64,000 bases of DNA from Pseudomonas baltica (GCF_014235765.1 NZ_JACMYH010000004.1:62001-126000), one strand, 5' to 3'. Counted from the stretch's first letter, positions 44,218-53,106 are shown. The notes: generated by a model not told the origin, from the letters alone. Translations and numbers: made by a program.

Positions 44218-44844
44218 ATGATCATCGTTCACCACCTGAACAATTCACGCTCGCAACGCATCATCTGGCTGCTGGAAGAGCTCGGCGTGCCTTACGAGAT
44301 CAAGCGTTATGAACGCGACACCAAGACCAATCTCGCGCCCGCCGAGCTCAAGGCCGTCCATCCATTGGGTAAATCGCCGATGATCCAGGATGGTCCGCAC
44401 ACCATCATCGAGTCCGGCGCCATCGTCGATTATTTAATCCGTCGTCACGGCCATGGCGCTCTCCAGCCTGATCCGGCCAGCGCCACCTACGACGAATACG
44501 TGCAGTGGCTGCACTTCGCCGAAGGCTCGGCGATGCTGCCGCTGATGCTCAATCTGTACGTCGGCCGTCTGGGCGAAGCCGGCGCGCCGCTGCATCCGCG
44601 CATCGAATCCGAACTGGATAACTACTTGGGCTACCTGAATACCGCCCTCAGCCTGACGCCTTACCTGGTGGGTGAAGAACTGACCGGCGCCGACGTGCAG
44701 ATGAGCTTCGTCGGCGAGTTGGCCAAAGCCCAGGGCAAGCTGGACGCCTATCCGCACCTGTCGGCCTGGGTCGAACGCCTGCAGGCGCGTCCGGCTTATC
44801 AGAAAGCGATCGAGCAGGGCGGCGAGTACAAGTTCGCCAAGTGA
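44218..44844 (+). CDS. Glutathione S-transferase
   Basis: A 208-residue GST. The thioredoxin-like N-domain (residues 1-80) has a Ser/Asn-rich active-site segment (HHLNNSRSQRIIWLLEEL) and the conserved cis-Pro and Glu-Ser of the glutathione site (KSPMIQDG, IIESGAIVDYL). The all-helical C-domain follows. ATG 44218 has AAGG eight bases upstream. It is monocistronic, converges with the M48 gene 14 bases away, and its divergent neighbour is the binding-protein gene (290-bp gap with promoters only). It conjugates or reduces electrophiles; substrate unknown. Confidence 0.88.
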   Translation: MIIVHHLNNSRSQRIIWLLEELGVPYEIKRYERDTKTNLAPAELKAVHPLGKSPMIQDGPHTIIESGAIVDYLIRRHGHGALQPDPASATYDEYVQWLHFAEGSAMLPLMLNLYVGRLGEAGAPLHPRIESELDNYLGYLNTALSLTPYLVGEELTGADVQMSFVGELAKAQGKLDAYPHLSAWVERLQARPAYQKAIEQGGEYKFAK

Positions 44845-44858
44845 ACACGCGACGCGCC

Positions 44859-46451
44859 TCAGACCGGTAGCAGTTTCTTGCAACCGTCCTTGCGCGTCGG
44901 GTACTGCGCGCACTTGCGTGCCAGTAGCTTGACCTGTGCGTCGTCCTTGAGCCGTTGGTTGGCGGCCAGCTTCTCGGTGATGAAAAGCTCTTCGGAGCCC
45001 AGTGTCCTTTCCGCTTGGGCGATCAGTGCCAAGGCTGCGCGTGGATCGTCGTTGCGCAGATGGTGAGCGATCATCAAGTCGTACAGCTCAGGGCTGGCCA
45101 GTGACCAGTCTTTGATCGACTGCAACTCGCTCAGCGCTTCGCGGCGTTTGCCCTGCGCCATGTCGACACTGAAGGCTGCTCGGCGGATGCCGGGCTGGTC
45201 GCGTACCGCAGACGTCAGCGCCCGGTCGCTGAACAGCTGCGCTTCGCGCAGTTTCTTTTGTTCAAGTGCCACGGTCGCCGCATAGGCGTCCTTGTAGGCT
45301 TGCAGCGACGGTGCGACCGCGCCAGAGGCCCGCAATCGCTGCCAGTCATCGGCATTGACCGGCGCACGTCGTTGCCCATCGTACTGGCGTTGCAGGTACT
45401 GGCGCAGTTCGGTATCGCGGTCCAGCGGCGACATGTGCGAGCGCTGGAAATACTGGCCTGCGGCAGTGATGCCGGTGGCCAGCCCTTGATTCAAGGTGAC
45501 TTCCACCTCCTTGACCAAGCGATCGACCTGCAGGTTCTGCAACGACGCCTGCATGGCTTCCTTTCGCTGCGTGGCAAAGCTGCCGAGCAAGGACTTCTGC
45601 TTGCCCTGGAAATCGCTCAGGCGCTGCAGGCTGTGGCTGGCGGCGCGCGGAGCATAGCCGGCCTTGATCATCAAGTCGGCACCCAGCAGATCGGCCTGGT
45701 CCTCTTGGCTGCGGCCCCAGGCCGTGCTCCAGATGTTTTCCGAGAAGCTGTTCACCAAGGCCGTATACAGCACCGTATTGCCCACGGTTTTCTGCATGCC
45801 CTGCGGGTCCTTGCTGATGAACTTCAAGCTGCCCGAGCTACGGTTCACTCCGGTGTCAGCGATCATGGTCGCGAGCACCACCGAGGTTGCCACGTTGCTC
45901 AGCACAGCATTCTGCTGCTGGAACGCTGCCCGTCGATCATGATGGTGCAGCAGTACGTGGCTCATTTCGTGCCCCAGCATCGCCGCGATCTCGTCCTCGC
46001 TCTGGACGTTGTCGAGCATGCCCAAGGGGACGAACAGATTGCCGTACGGGTCGGCCGATGGCCCGAAACCGTAGCTGTCGATGACCTTCACCTGCAGAGC
46101 GGGCAACTCGCCTGGCCAACCTTTGCCGAGCCTGCCGACGATGCCTTGCAGGTACGTCTGCAAAGGTGGAATGAGCACCACATTGTGCTGGCGAATTTCC
46201 CCGGCCGGGACCGCCATGCCGTCATAGCTCAGGCGCTGTGCGCTGACCCGTTGCGGGTCGAGCCTGTAATACTGGCGTACATCCGCCGTGTCCAGATAGC
46301 GTCCTTTGACCTGGGATTGGGTAGAAGGCCCTACCAGGTTCATGAATGCAGCATCTGCGCCCTTGAGCGTGCCGCAACCACCGAGCAGCAGGCAGGCCAA
46401 GGCGCAAAGGCTGGTGTGCAAGGCCCGGTCCCTCACGGTCCCGGCGCTCAT
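44859..46451 (-). CDS. M48-family metalloprotease lipoprotein
   Basis: A 530-residue protein with a signal peptide and lipobox LGGC (Cys26), so a lipoprotein. The zinc motif HEMSH is at residues 161-165 (LGHEMSHVLLHH), with a downstream SQEDQADLLG helix supplying the third ligand. The C-terminal half (about 330-530) is helical and TPR-like. It resembles BepA/Oma1-type periplasmic proteases that maintain the outer membrane. ATG 46451 overlaps the stop of the upstream small gene (ATGA). It is the last of a three-gene coupled operon with a CHASE2 protein. Confidence 0.85.
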   Translation of the reverse strand: MSAGTVRDRALHTSLCALACLLLGGCGTLKGADAAFMNLVGPSTQSQVKGRYLDTADVRQYYRLDPQRVSAQRLSYDGMAVPAGEIRQHNVVLIPPLQTYLQGIVGRLGKGWPGELPALQVKVIDSYGFGPSADPYGNLFVPLGMLDNVQSEDEIAAMLGHEMSHVLLHHHDRRAAFQQQNAVLSNVATSVVLATMIADTGVNRSSGSLKFISKDPQGMQKTVGNTVLYTALVNSFSENIWSTAWGRSQEDQADLLGADLMIKAGYAPRAASHSLQRLSDFQGKQKSLLGSFATQRKEAMQASLQNLQVDRLVKEVEVTLNQGLATGITAAGQYFQRSHMSPLDRDTELRQYLQRQYDGQRRAPVNADDWQRLRASGAVAPSLQAYKDAYAATVALEQKKLREAQLFSDRALTSAVRDQPGIRRAAFSVDMAQGKRREALSELQSIKDWSLASPELYDLMIAHHLRNDDPRAALALIAQAERTLGSEELFITEKLAANQRLKDDAQVKLLARKCAQYPTRKDGCKKLLPV

Positions 46452-46807
46452 GGTTTGCTGCAGCCTGAACCGAAGCCGATGGTCGAGGCGTTCCGGGTGT
46501 CGGCCTTCTGGCTGATGGGCAGGCTTTCGCAAGGCGTGGTAACGATCTTGCCTTCGCTCAAACGCAGGTCCATGGTGTCCAGCCAGACTTTGCGTCCGCC
46601 AAGCTCGACCTGTACCTGATCCAGATTCGGGTGGGCGGTCAACACCTGCAACGGCGGCTTGGGTGCATCCTTCACAGGCAACCTGCCCTGAGATTTGCCA
46701 TGCTCGTCGAGCAATGTCAGCGGATCGGCTTCATAGGCGTCGACGGTGGTGGCCAACACACTCGGGCTGCACAGCGCTGCCAACAGCAAAAACGTGATTC
46801 GGGTCAT
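46448..46807 (-). CDS. Small secreted protein of the CHASE2-M48 operon
   Basis: A 119-residue protein with a signal peptide (cleavage near residue 19, VLA). The mature part contains a DPLTLLDEHGK and QVELGGRKVWLDTMDLRL segment that resembles a short SH3-like beta fold, and two Cys near the C-terminus (TTPCESL, GSGCSKP) that could form a disulfide. Four-base overlaps (ATGA) link it to both neighbours. I do not recognise the family; periplasmic location and tight coupling suggest it bridges the CHASE2 sensor and the protease. Confidence 0.65.
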   Translation of the reverse strand: MTRITFLLLAALCSPSVLATTVDAYEADPLTLLDEHGKSQGRLPVKDAPKPPLQVLTAHPNLDQVQVELGGRKVWLDTMDLRLSEGKIVTTPCESLPISQKADTRNASTIGFGSGCSKP

Positions 46808-48177
46808 CCTTGAGTTCCTTCTACAAGTGAAATACGAGCGCGCCTGCGCTGGGCGAAATAACGCACGAGCGATCGCCATCGCCGCTTGGCAAACCGGCTG
46901 ATCGGCGCTGAAATGATTGAAACCGACAACACGGCAATGGCCAGGACATTGGCCGGGCTGATGTTGTTTTGCCACAGTCCCCAGCACAGCACGGCCAGTG
47001 CTACCTGGACGATGGCCCAACTGAACAGGGGGGCGCGCCACGCTTTGGCGCGACGATGGCGGCGCCGTCGATACCAGGCACGCAGACCGACGATGACGAT
47101 AACGAAACCCAATTGCACCAGGTCCAGCCAACTGATCGATAGCCAGAAATAACTGTCCGGATCGCGTTGATACGCATCGTGGTAGGTCACCAGGTTGTCC
47201 AGCGCCATGGCGTGCAGGTACACCCCTGGCAGCAGGCCGTGCACCGGCGTTTGGGTAAGGTCGCCGGCCGAGGTGATCTGAGCCCCCACCAGCACCAGTT
47301 TGTCGCTGAGCAACTGCCGCAAGAGCGCACGGTCCTCGGGCGAATTGGCTTCCAGGGCGCTGGCCTTGAGGGTGAGGGTATAGGCACAAGTGGCCTGGCC
47401 GCTGTCGCCGAACTTCCAGAAGATCGCCTGCCATAACTGGGCATACCAGGCATTGCCCGCTACCGAGCATTCCGCCACCGAGGTGGCCAGCGATTGCAGG
47501 GGTGACAGTGTCCTTCCCCAGCGCAGCGCGATGGGTGCGCGTTGCGCTGCCTGGGCCGCATCGACAGGCAGCCCGGTACATTCGCGGTCGCGACAAAACT
47601 CGCGGTACAGGCCCAGCGCTGGCGTTTCGATCAGCCCCTGCGACGTCTCGACGGCCAACGGGTATCGGTCGCCGACATCGCTCCACTTCACCAGTGCACG
47701 ACGGCTCATCTGGTCCAGCGGCGCCAAAGCGTTGGCCTGACCGTTGACACCGCGAGTGTCGCCGGTGTTGGCCAACAGAAGCGAGATGCCCTGTTCTCGA
47801 TAGCGCTCGAAGACATTGACCAGCAGTTGGCTGCCGTTGTCGGCATCATTGAGTGAGTGGTCGTGGCTGTACATCAAGTCCACGAAGACCGCCCGCGGTT
47901 TGTACGCCAACAGACGCCTGAACAGCTGGCTTTGCTGCGCATAGGGCAGGGGCCAGAAGGTGGCGTTGCGCATGAGGTAGGCGTCGTCGATCAGCACGAC
48001 GACCACCTGCTGCTGCCCGGTGTCCGGGTAGCTGCTGGCGGCGATGCGATTGATCCACTGCGAAGACGCAGCGTCACTGGAGCTGGAAAGCCCGAAGGGG
48101 TCCAGCAGTGCGATGCAGCCTATGAACAGGCCGAGCAGCACCTGCCCCAGCCAGAATCGAAAATAGTTAGCCTTCAT
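46804..48177 (-). CDS. CHASE2-domain membrane protein without an output domain
   Basis: A 457-residue protein. An N-terminal transmembrane helix (about 8-26) is followed by a large periplasmic CHASE2 sensor (about 40-335; VVVVLIDDAYLM, PRAVFVDLMYSHD, LLRQLLSDKLVLVGAQIT and GVYLHAMALDNL are typical). Three C-terminal helices (about 345-435) end in a short basic tail. No kinase, cyclase or GGDEF domain follows, as is usual in CHASE2 receptors. Its stop overlaps the next start (ATGA), so signalling output is probably through the membrane or the two downstream proteins. Confidence 0.85.
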   Translation of the reverse strand: MKANYFRFWLGQVLLGLFIGCIALLDPFGLSSSSDAASSQWINRIAASSYPDTGQQQVVVVLIDDAYLMRNATFWPLPYAQQSQLFRRLLAYKPRAVFVDLMYSHDHSLNDADNGSQLLVNVFERYREQGISLLLANTGDTRGVNGQANALAPLDQMSRRALVKWSDVGDRYPLAVETSQGLIETPALGLYREFCRDRECTGLPVDAAQAAQRAPIALRWGRTLSPLQSLATSVAECSVAGNAWYAQLWQAIFWKFGDSGQATCAYTLTLKASALEANSPEDRALLRQLLSDKLVLVGAQITSAGDLTQTPVHGLLPGVYLHAMALDNLVTYHDAYQRDPDSYFWLSISWLDLVQLGFVIVIVGLRAWYRRRRHRRAKAWRAPLFSWAIVQVALAVLCWGLWQNNISPANVLAIAVLSVSIISAPISRFAKRRWRSLVRYFAQRRRARISLVEGTQG

Positions 48178-48231
48178 CCGTGGCCTGATCAGCGAATCCC
48201 TGTGTGTCGGCTTTGTAAAGGAATTGGACAG

Positions 48232-48360
48232 ATGATGTCAAGGCAATGGCAGGCTGAGCCGCGTAGCGACGAGTACGCCACCAAGAAGTTTCGCGAGGCC
48301 AACCCCAAGACCTACCGCGTGTTCGTCAAGGCCCTGGCTGAAGCTGCCGACTTCGTCTAG
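48232..48360 (+). pseudogene. Possible remnant of a sulfonate/nitrate-type substrate-binding protein, or tiny gene
   Basis: A 42-codon frame starting ATG 48232 with AAGGA nine bases upstream. Residues EYATKKFREANPKTYRVFV then KALAEAADFV resemble the near-C-terminal helix of SsuA/NMT1-type binding proteins. The rest of such a gene is absent on both sides. It could be a scar of a deleted transporter or a short expressed peptide; evidence is slim. Confidence 0.3.
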
Positions 48361-48381
48361 ACGGAGTTGAGGGCAGAGCAG

Positions 48382-48672
48382 TCAAGACACGGAAGCGGCA
48401 AACGGCTCGATCAGCGGTTGCTGGCGGTGCTCTGCCTGCCATAGATCCCAGTCAGCCTGAATGGCCAGCCAGGTACGTGCTTTGCCGATTCCAGCACGCT
48501 CCAGGCGAACGGCCAGGTCCGGGCTGATGGGGGCATGACCGTGCAAGATCCGTGAAAGGGTTTCCCGGGCATAGCCCAAGCGCCGGGCGAACTCCGCGAT
48601 CTTGATGTCCAGGGCCGGAAGTACATCTTCCAGCAACGCTTCGCCGGGATGAGGAGGGTTGTGCATAGGCAT
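48382..48672 (-). CDS. higA: HigA-family antitoxin
   Basis: A 96-residue HigA-type antitoxin: conserved N-terminus NPPHPGEALLEDVLPAL, then an XRE helix-turn-helix (about residues 25-65; FARRLGYARETLSRILHG). ATG 48672 follows AAGGA by about 10 bases; an in-frame ATG at 48666 is also possible. It lies 13 bases after the toxin gene in the toxin-first order typical of higBA. It should neutralise HigB and repress the shared promoter. Confidence 0.9.
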   Translation of the reverse strand: MPMHNPPHPGEALLEDVLPALDIKIAEFARRLGYARETLSRILHGHAPISPDLAVRLERAGIGKARTWLAIQADWDLWQAEHRQQPLIEPFAASVS

Positions 48673-48685
48673 GGCGCAGTCATCC

Positions 48686-48964
48686 TTAGTGATAGTCGAG
48701 GTAATCGAGCAGTTCGACGTTGCCGTCCTCGAAGCGAAAGATCAGCCGCCAGTTGCCGCTCACCGTTACCGACCAATACGTCACGAGATCACCCTTGAGT
48801 GGATATAGCCTCCACCCAGGCATGTCAACATCGCCAGCATCAATGGCGCGCTCCAGAATCGGCAAGATGCGAGCAAGGCGTTTGGCATGATCAGCGCAGA
48901 TACCCTTGGTTGATCCGGTTTCGAAGAAAGCCTTCAGGCCCTTGTGTTGAAAGCTTTTTATCAT
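48686..48964 (-). CDS. higB: HigB-family toxin (RelE/ParE superfamily ribosome-dependent mRNA interferase)
   Basis: A 92-residue toxin beginning MIKSFQHKGLKAFFETGSTKGI, with WRLYPLKGDLVTYWSVTVSGNWRL and IFRFEDGNVELLDYLDYH at the C-terminus, the standard HigB signature. ATG 48964 has GGA about seven bases upstream. It cleaves mRNA on ribosomes when unneutralised. With higA it forms a complete type II toxin-antitoxin locus next to the possible gene scar at 48232 and near the 54-60 kb accessory region. Confidence 0.9.
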   Translation of the reverse strand: MIKSFQHKGLKAFFETGSTKGICADHAKRLARILPILERAIDAGDVDMPGWRLYPLKGDLVTYWSVTVSGNWRLIFRFEDGNVELLDYLDYH

Positions 48965-49087
48965 GCTTATTCCGTGATGTAAACGATCACGCTTCCTGCG
49001 TATCGGCATCTCAGAGTAACGACATTGTGAGAGGTCTTCGAACACCCGGCTGTTTCCAAATGTGGTCTGGAGCCAAGCGCCCGGTAC

Positions 49088-49116
49088 AAAAAAGCCCCGT
49101 CCATCACGGGCGGGGC
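49088..49116 (-). terminator. Rho-independent terminator after the small lipoprotein gene
   Basis: On the minus strand GCCCCGC (49116-49110) pairs with GCGGGGC-complement at 49100-49094 and is followed by a run of six T. It lies about 20 bases after the stop at 49138. Confidence 0.8.
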
Positions 49117-49137
49117 CTGGGCCGATCGCGTTGCGAT

Positions 49138-49413
49138 TTACTTCTTCTCGGGCGCCTTGATCTCGTCCGGTACGTCCGAGGACAGCGCCTGGTGGCGGTC
49201 TTCGGTGACGCGCTTTTCGCGGGCCTTGTCGTGTTCTTCGGCGGCTTCGGCTTTTTCCTCGGCGGCTTGCGCAGGCTTGCCTTCGGCTTGCTTCTGGGCG
49301 GCGGCTTCGGTGTGCTCGTTGGCTTTCTGCACATGGTCTTCGGACGTCTTGTCACAGGCCGCCAGGCCCAGGGCGGAAATCATCAGCAGAGCGAGGGAAA
49401 GTTTCTTAGGCAT
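49138..49413 (-). CDS. Small lipoprotein of unknown function
   Basis: A 91-residue protein: signal peptide with lipobox LAAC (Cys20), then a highly charged Glu/Ala/Lys-rich mature region (about residues 25-91) likely to form a long helix or coiled coil and ending EKK. Monocistronic with its own terminator. Small Ala/Glu-rich lipoproteins of this sort are common in Pseudomonas envelopes; no function can be assigned. Confidence 0.75.
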   Translation of the reverse strand: MPKKLSLALLMISALGLAACDKTSEDHVQKANEHTEAAAQKQAEGKPAQAAEEKAEAAEEHDKAREKRVTEDRHQALSSDVPDEIKAPEKK

Positions 49414-49509
49414 GGAGGTGCAACCATTGTTCGGAGTGAACCCCTTAGAAACCGGCGCACGGCGATTGGTTCACCGCCAATCCCGTGCGCGACGCTCTGC
49501 CGCAGGCGC

Positions 49510-50787
49510 TCAGCTCACGTTCAAACGGTCGAGCAGGCTGTACCAGGCCACGCCTGCGCCGATGTAAAAGCGTTGCAGGCCATGCATGGGCAGCTTCTGC
49601 AGAGGGCTCACTGGGTAGGCAAATTCGGCACGGCTGTCGCACAGGCTGGCAGCCAGTTGTTGCCCCAGGCTGGTACACAGGGCGATGCCGCGGCCGTTGC
49701 AACCCAGTGCCAGGGTCAGGCCCGGCGCAGGTTGGTGCACGTGGGGCATGAAGTCCCGGGTGATGGCGATGCGTCCGGCCCAGCGGTACTCGAAATCCAG
49801 CTTGCCCAGCTGCGGGAAGAGCAACGCCAGCGAGCGTTCCAGATGGGCAAAATCCTGAGGTGCGCCGGGGTCGCTGAAGGTGCCGCGGCCGCCCATCAGC
49901 AACCGCCCGTGGCTGTCCTTGCGAAAGTACAGCAGCAGCCGCTGCGCCGTGGACACGGTCTCCTGCCCGGGCAGAATGCTCTGTGCCGCCGCCCCCTGCA
50001 GCGGCCGGGTCGCAACGATGAAGCTGTTCGCCGCCAGGACGCTCTGCGCCATGCCCGGCCACAGGCCATCGCTGTAACCGTTGGTGGCGAGCACCACCTG
50101 GGTTGCGTTGATCTGGGCGCCATTGGCCGTCTGCACCTGCCAGCCTGACCCCACTGGCTGCAACCCGGTCACCGGGCTCTGCCCATGGACACTGGCGCCA
50201 GCCGCTTGCGCCGCAGTGACCAGCCCGCGGGCATAGGCCAGGGGCTGGATGGCGCCGGCGCGGCCATCCAGCCAACCGCCGGCGAACGCCTGGCTGCCCA
50301 TGCGCGCAGCGACCTCGCCAGCATCCAGGCGCTGCACCGGCACCCCGCGTTTCTCCCACTGCGCGGCGCGAGCGTGCAGGCCAGCCACACCCTTGTGCGA
50401 ATAGGACACCTGCATCCAGCCCTTGCGCACCGCTGCACACTCTATGCCGTGGCGCTTGATCAGGTCGAACACCAGGTCGGCCGAGCGCGACACGGTGTCG
50501 ATCAACGGCTCGGCGATGGCTGCGCCGTACAGCCGCACCAGTTCGTCCGGGTCATGCTTCAAGGTCGGGTTGACCTGCCCCCCGTTGCGCCCCGAAGCGC
50601 CCCAGCCCGGCTCCCGCGCCTCCAGCACGCACACGCTGACGCCACGCTCGGCCAGGTGCAGTGCAGTGGAAAGGCCGGTGTACCCGGCGCCGACGATCAC
50701 CACATCGTACGTACCCGACTCGCGCAATGGCGGGGTGACCCGCGCAGGCGGCGCGGTCGCCGCCCACAGTGAAGGCACATCGATCAT
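49510..50787 (-). CDS. FAD-dependent amino-acid/amine oxidoreductase (DAO family)
   Basis: A 425-residue flavoprotein, paralogue of the one at 32877 (shared SLWAATA opening, VVIVGAGYTGLS, GWGASGRNGG). The C-terminal FAD closure GCNGRGIALCTSLGQQLA is present. ATG 50787 has GGAG six bases upstream and overlaps the stop of the ATPase gene (ATGA). It is the last gene of an IclR-controlled polar amino-acid ABC operon, so it probably oxidises the imported amino acid or opine-like compound to a keto acid or aldehyde. Substrate unknown. Confidence 0.85.
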   Translation of the reverse strand: MIDVPSLWAATAPPARVTPPLRESGTYDVVIVGAGYTGLSTALHLAERGVSVCVLEAREPGWGASGRNGGQVNPTLKHDPDELVRLYGAAIAEPLIDTVSRSADLVFDLIKRHGIECAAVRKGWMQVSYSHKGVAGLHARAAQWEKRGVPVQRLDAGEVAARMGSQAFAGGWLDGRAGAIQPLAYARGLVTAAQAAGASVHGQSPVTGLQPVGSGWQVQTANGAQINATQVVLATNGYSDGLWPGMAQSVLAANSFIVATRPLQGAAAQSILPGQETVSTAQRLLLYFRKDSHGRLLMGGRGTFSDPGAPQDFAHLERSLALLFPQLGKLDFEYRWAGRIAITRDFMPHVHQPAPGLTLALGCNGRGIALCTSLGQQLAASLCDSRAEFAYPVSPLQKLPMHGLQRFYIGAGVAWYSLLDRLNVS

Positions 50788-51536
50788 GGCTGGCTCCGGG
50801 TGCTGGTGGTCGGGTGCAAGACCCGGCGCAGGAAATCCTGGGTGCGCGGGTGCTGCGGATTGCCCAGCACCTCTTCGGCCGGTCCGGTCTCCACCAGATA
50901 ACCCCCGTGCAGGAAGCACACGCGGTCGGCGACCTCGCGAGCAAAGCCCATTTCGTGAGTGACGACGATCATGGTCATGCCTTCGTCTGCCAGGGTGCGC
51001 ATCACCTGCAGCACATCGCCCACCAGCTCCGGGTCCAGCGCCGACGTCGGTTCATCGAACAGCATGGCCTCAGGCTTCATTGCCAGTGCGCGAGCGATGG
51101 CCACACGCTGCTGCTGGCCACCGGACAACTGCTCCGGGTAGGCATCGGCCTTTTCCGCCAGGCCGACCTTGTCGAGCAACGCCAGTGCCTCGCTGCGCAC
51201 CTGCGCGGCCGGTTCGCCCTTGACGTACAGCGGCCCCTCCATCACGTTCTCCAGCACCGTGCGATGGGGGAACAGATTGAAGCGCTGGAACACCATGCCC
51301 ATGCGGCTGCGCAGGGTGTGCACCGTCTTGCTGCCGCGCTGCACGGTTTCACCGAAGGCCTGGATCGAGCCACCTTCATAGGTTTCCAGCGCATTGATGC
51401 AGCGCAGCAACGTCGATTTGCCCGAACCCGACGGGCCGATCAGGCACACCACTTCGCCTTTCTGCACCTCGAGATCGACCCCGTGCAACACGCGGTGGTC
51501 GCCATAGTTCTTCTGCAACTGGCTGATCTTGATCAT
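50784..51536 (-). CDS. Polar amino-acid ABC transporter ATP-binding protein (GlnQ/HisP type)
   Basis: A 250-residue ATPase. Walker A GPSGSGKST, signature LSGGQQQRVAI, Walker B LFDEPTSALDPE and H-loop THE are complete; length fits GlnQ-type without TOBE domain. The start at 51536 overlaps the permease stop (ATGA), and the stop overlaps the FAD oxidase start. It energises uptake with the permease and binding protein upstream. Confidence 0.92.
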   Translation of the reverse strand: MIKISQLQKNYGDHRVLHGVDLEVQKGEVVCLIGPSGSGKSTLLRCINALETYEGGSIQAFGETVQRGSKTVHTLRSRMGMVFQRFNLFPHRTVLENVMEGPLYVKGEPAAQVRSEALALLDKVGLAEKADAYPEQLSGGQQQRVAIARALAMKPEAMLFDEPTSALDPELVGDVLQVMRTLADEGMTMIVVTHEMGFAREVADRVCFLHGGYLVETGPAEEVLGNPQHPRTQDFLRRVLHPTTSTRSQP

Positions 51537-52201
51537 GCCTTCTTCCTCCGGCTCAGACGCTGCTCCATGCGCCGCAACCCGTACACCAGCGGCAGGCTCA
51601 TCAGCAGATACAGCAAGGCCACCAAGGTGTAGACGGTCATGTTCTGGAAGGTCGACGAGGCAATCAACTGGCCCTGGCGGGTCATCTCGGCCACGGTAAT
51701 GGTCGACACCAGCGAGGAGTCCTTGAGCATCATCACCAACGTATTGCCGTAGGGCGGCAGCGCGATACGAAACGCCTGCGGCAGAATCACCCGGCGCATC
51801 ATCATGAACGAGCGCATGCCCAGCGCTTCCGACGCTTCGCGCTGACCCTGGTCGACGGCAATGATGCCGGTGCGAAAATTTTCCGCCTGGTAAGCGGAGT
51901 AAGCGATGCCCATGCCGATCACGCCGGCCTGGAAGGCGGTCAGATGAATGCCCATCTCCGGCAGCACGAAATAGATATAGAACAGCTGCACGATGATCGG
52001 CAGCCCGCGGATCACGTTGATCACCGTGCTCGCCGCCCACGACAGCGCGCGGATCGGCGACAGCTTGAGCAGCGCCAGCACCAGCCCGAGCACGCTGCTG
52101 AGCAGAAACGACAGCACCGTGATCTGGATGGTCACCCACGCACCCTGAAGCAGAATCGGCAGGAAGTCCTGCGCGTTCTGCAAGAATTCAGCAAGCTTCA
52201 T
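51533..52201 (-). CDS. Polar amino-acid ABC transporter permease (HisM/GlnP type)
   Basis: A 222-residue permease with about five helices. The EAA loop is EASEALGMRSFMMMRRVILPQA, and the PYGNTLVMMLKDSSLVSTI segment is typical of His/Glu/Arg/opine permeases. A single permease implies a homodimeric channel. It starts 14 bases after the binding-protein stop and overlaps the ATPase start by four bases. Confidence 0.92.
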   Translation of the reverse strand: MKLAEFLQNAQDFLPILLQGAWVTIQITVLSFLLSSVLGLVLALLKLSPIRALSWAASTVINVIRGLPIIVQLFYIYFVLPEMGIHLTAFQAGVIGMGIAYSAYQAENFRTGIIAVDQGQREASEALGMRSFMMMRRVILPQAFRIALPPYGNTLVMMLKDSSLVSTITVAEMTRQGQLIASSTFQNMTVYTLVALLYLLMSLPLVYGLRRMEQRLSRRKKA

Positions 52202-52215
52202 GGTCGCTCCTCAGC

Positions 52216-52980
52216 CTACACGCCCCACTTCTGCACGATGCCTTGCAGCGTGCCGTTGGCCTTGATGGTGTCGATGGCCTTGTTCAGGCGCTCCAGGGTT
52301 TCGCTGTCACCCTTGCGCACCACGAAGCACACATCGCCGACTTTGGCCGGCGTGTAGTCGGCAGCCAGCTTCACCCCTTTGAAGGTGTTCTGACGAATCT
52401 GGTAGGCCACGATCGGCTGGTCGGCCACGGCGGCCTTGATGCGACCCAGGGACAGGTCACGGACCATCTCGGCAATCGAATCGTAGGTGCGTACTTCCTT
52501 GAAGATGCCCATTTTGTTGACTAGGTCGTAGAAGGCGGTGCCCGCCTGGGCGCCGATCACTTCACCCTTCAACGCATTGAGGTCGGGGTAGGCGGTGTTG
52601 TCGTCGGCACTGACGATCAGGCCTTCGCCGTAGGAATAGACCGGCGTGCTGAAGTCCACCACCTTGGCGCGCTCTTCGGTCTTGAGCATGCCCGCCGAAA
52701 TGAAGTCCAGCTTGCCCGACGTCAGCGACGGGATCAGCGCCGCGAAATTGGTCTGTTCCATCTGCGTGCCGAAGCCACCCGCCTCGCCGACTGCTTTGGC
52801 GATGTCGACCATCATCCCCTGAATGCTGTTGCTCTTGATGTCCAGAAAGGTGAAGGGCGAACCCGTGGCGGTTGCACCAACCTTGTACATCGGTGCCTCG
52901 GCAGCGTGCACCAGGGAGGCACCGAGCGTCATGCAGATACCGAGCGCGAAACGGCGAAACAGAGGGGAAAGGCTGTTCAT
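52216..52980 (-). CDS. Polar amino-acid ABC transporter substrate-binding protein
   Basis: A 254-residue family 3 solute-binding protein with a signal peptide ending VHA (about residue 27). It has SPFTFLDIKSNSIQGMMVDIAKAVGE, DFISAGMLKTEERAKVVDFSTPVY and ADQPIVAYQIRQ, the ligand-clamp regions. ATG 52980 follows GGAG by eight bases. First gene of the four-gene operon; divergent from the IclR regulator, with the shared operator region between. Confidence 0.9.
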   Translation of the reverse strand: MNSLSPLFRRFALGICMTLGASLVHAAEAPMYKVGATATGSPFTFLDIKSNSIQGMMVDIAKAVGEAGGFGTQMEQTNFAALIPSLTSGKLDFISAGMLKTEERAKVVDFSTPVYSYGEGLIVSADDNTAYPDLNALKGEVIGAQAGTAFYDLVNKMGIFKEVRTYDSIAEMVRDLSLGRIKAAVADQPIVAYQIRQNTFKGVKLAADYTPAKVGDVCFVVRKGDSETLERLNKAIDTIKANGTLQGIVQKWGV

Positions 52981-53106
52981 CGGGTCACTCCAGAAGGAAT
53001 CGGAAGGTGGGTACCGCCATGCGGTCCTGAGGAAGGTCGCAAGCTCTGTGCCATTCCAGGTCTTTGCTATCAATTTACGCAGCTGAAAAATCGTTTAACG
53101 GAGTTT

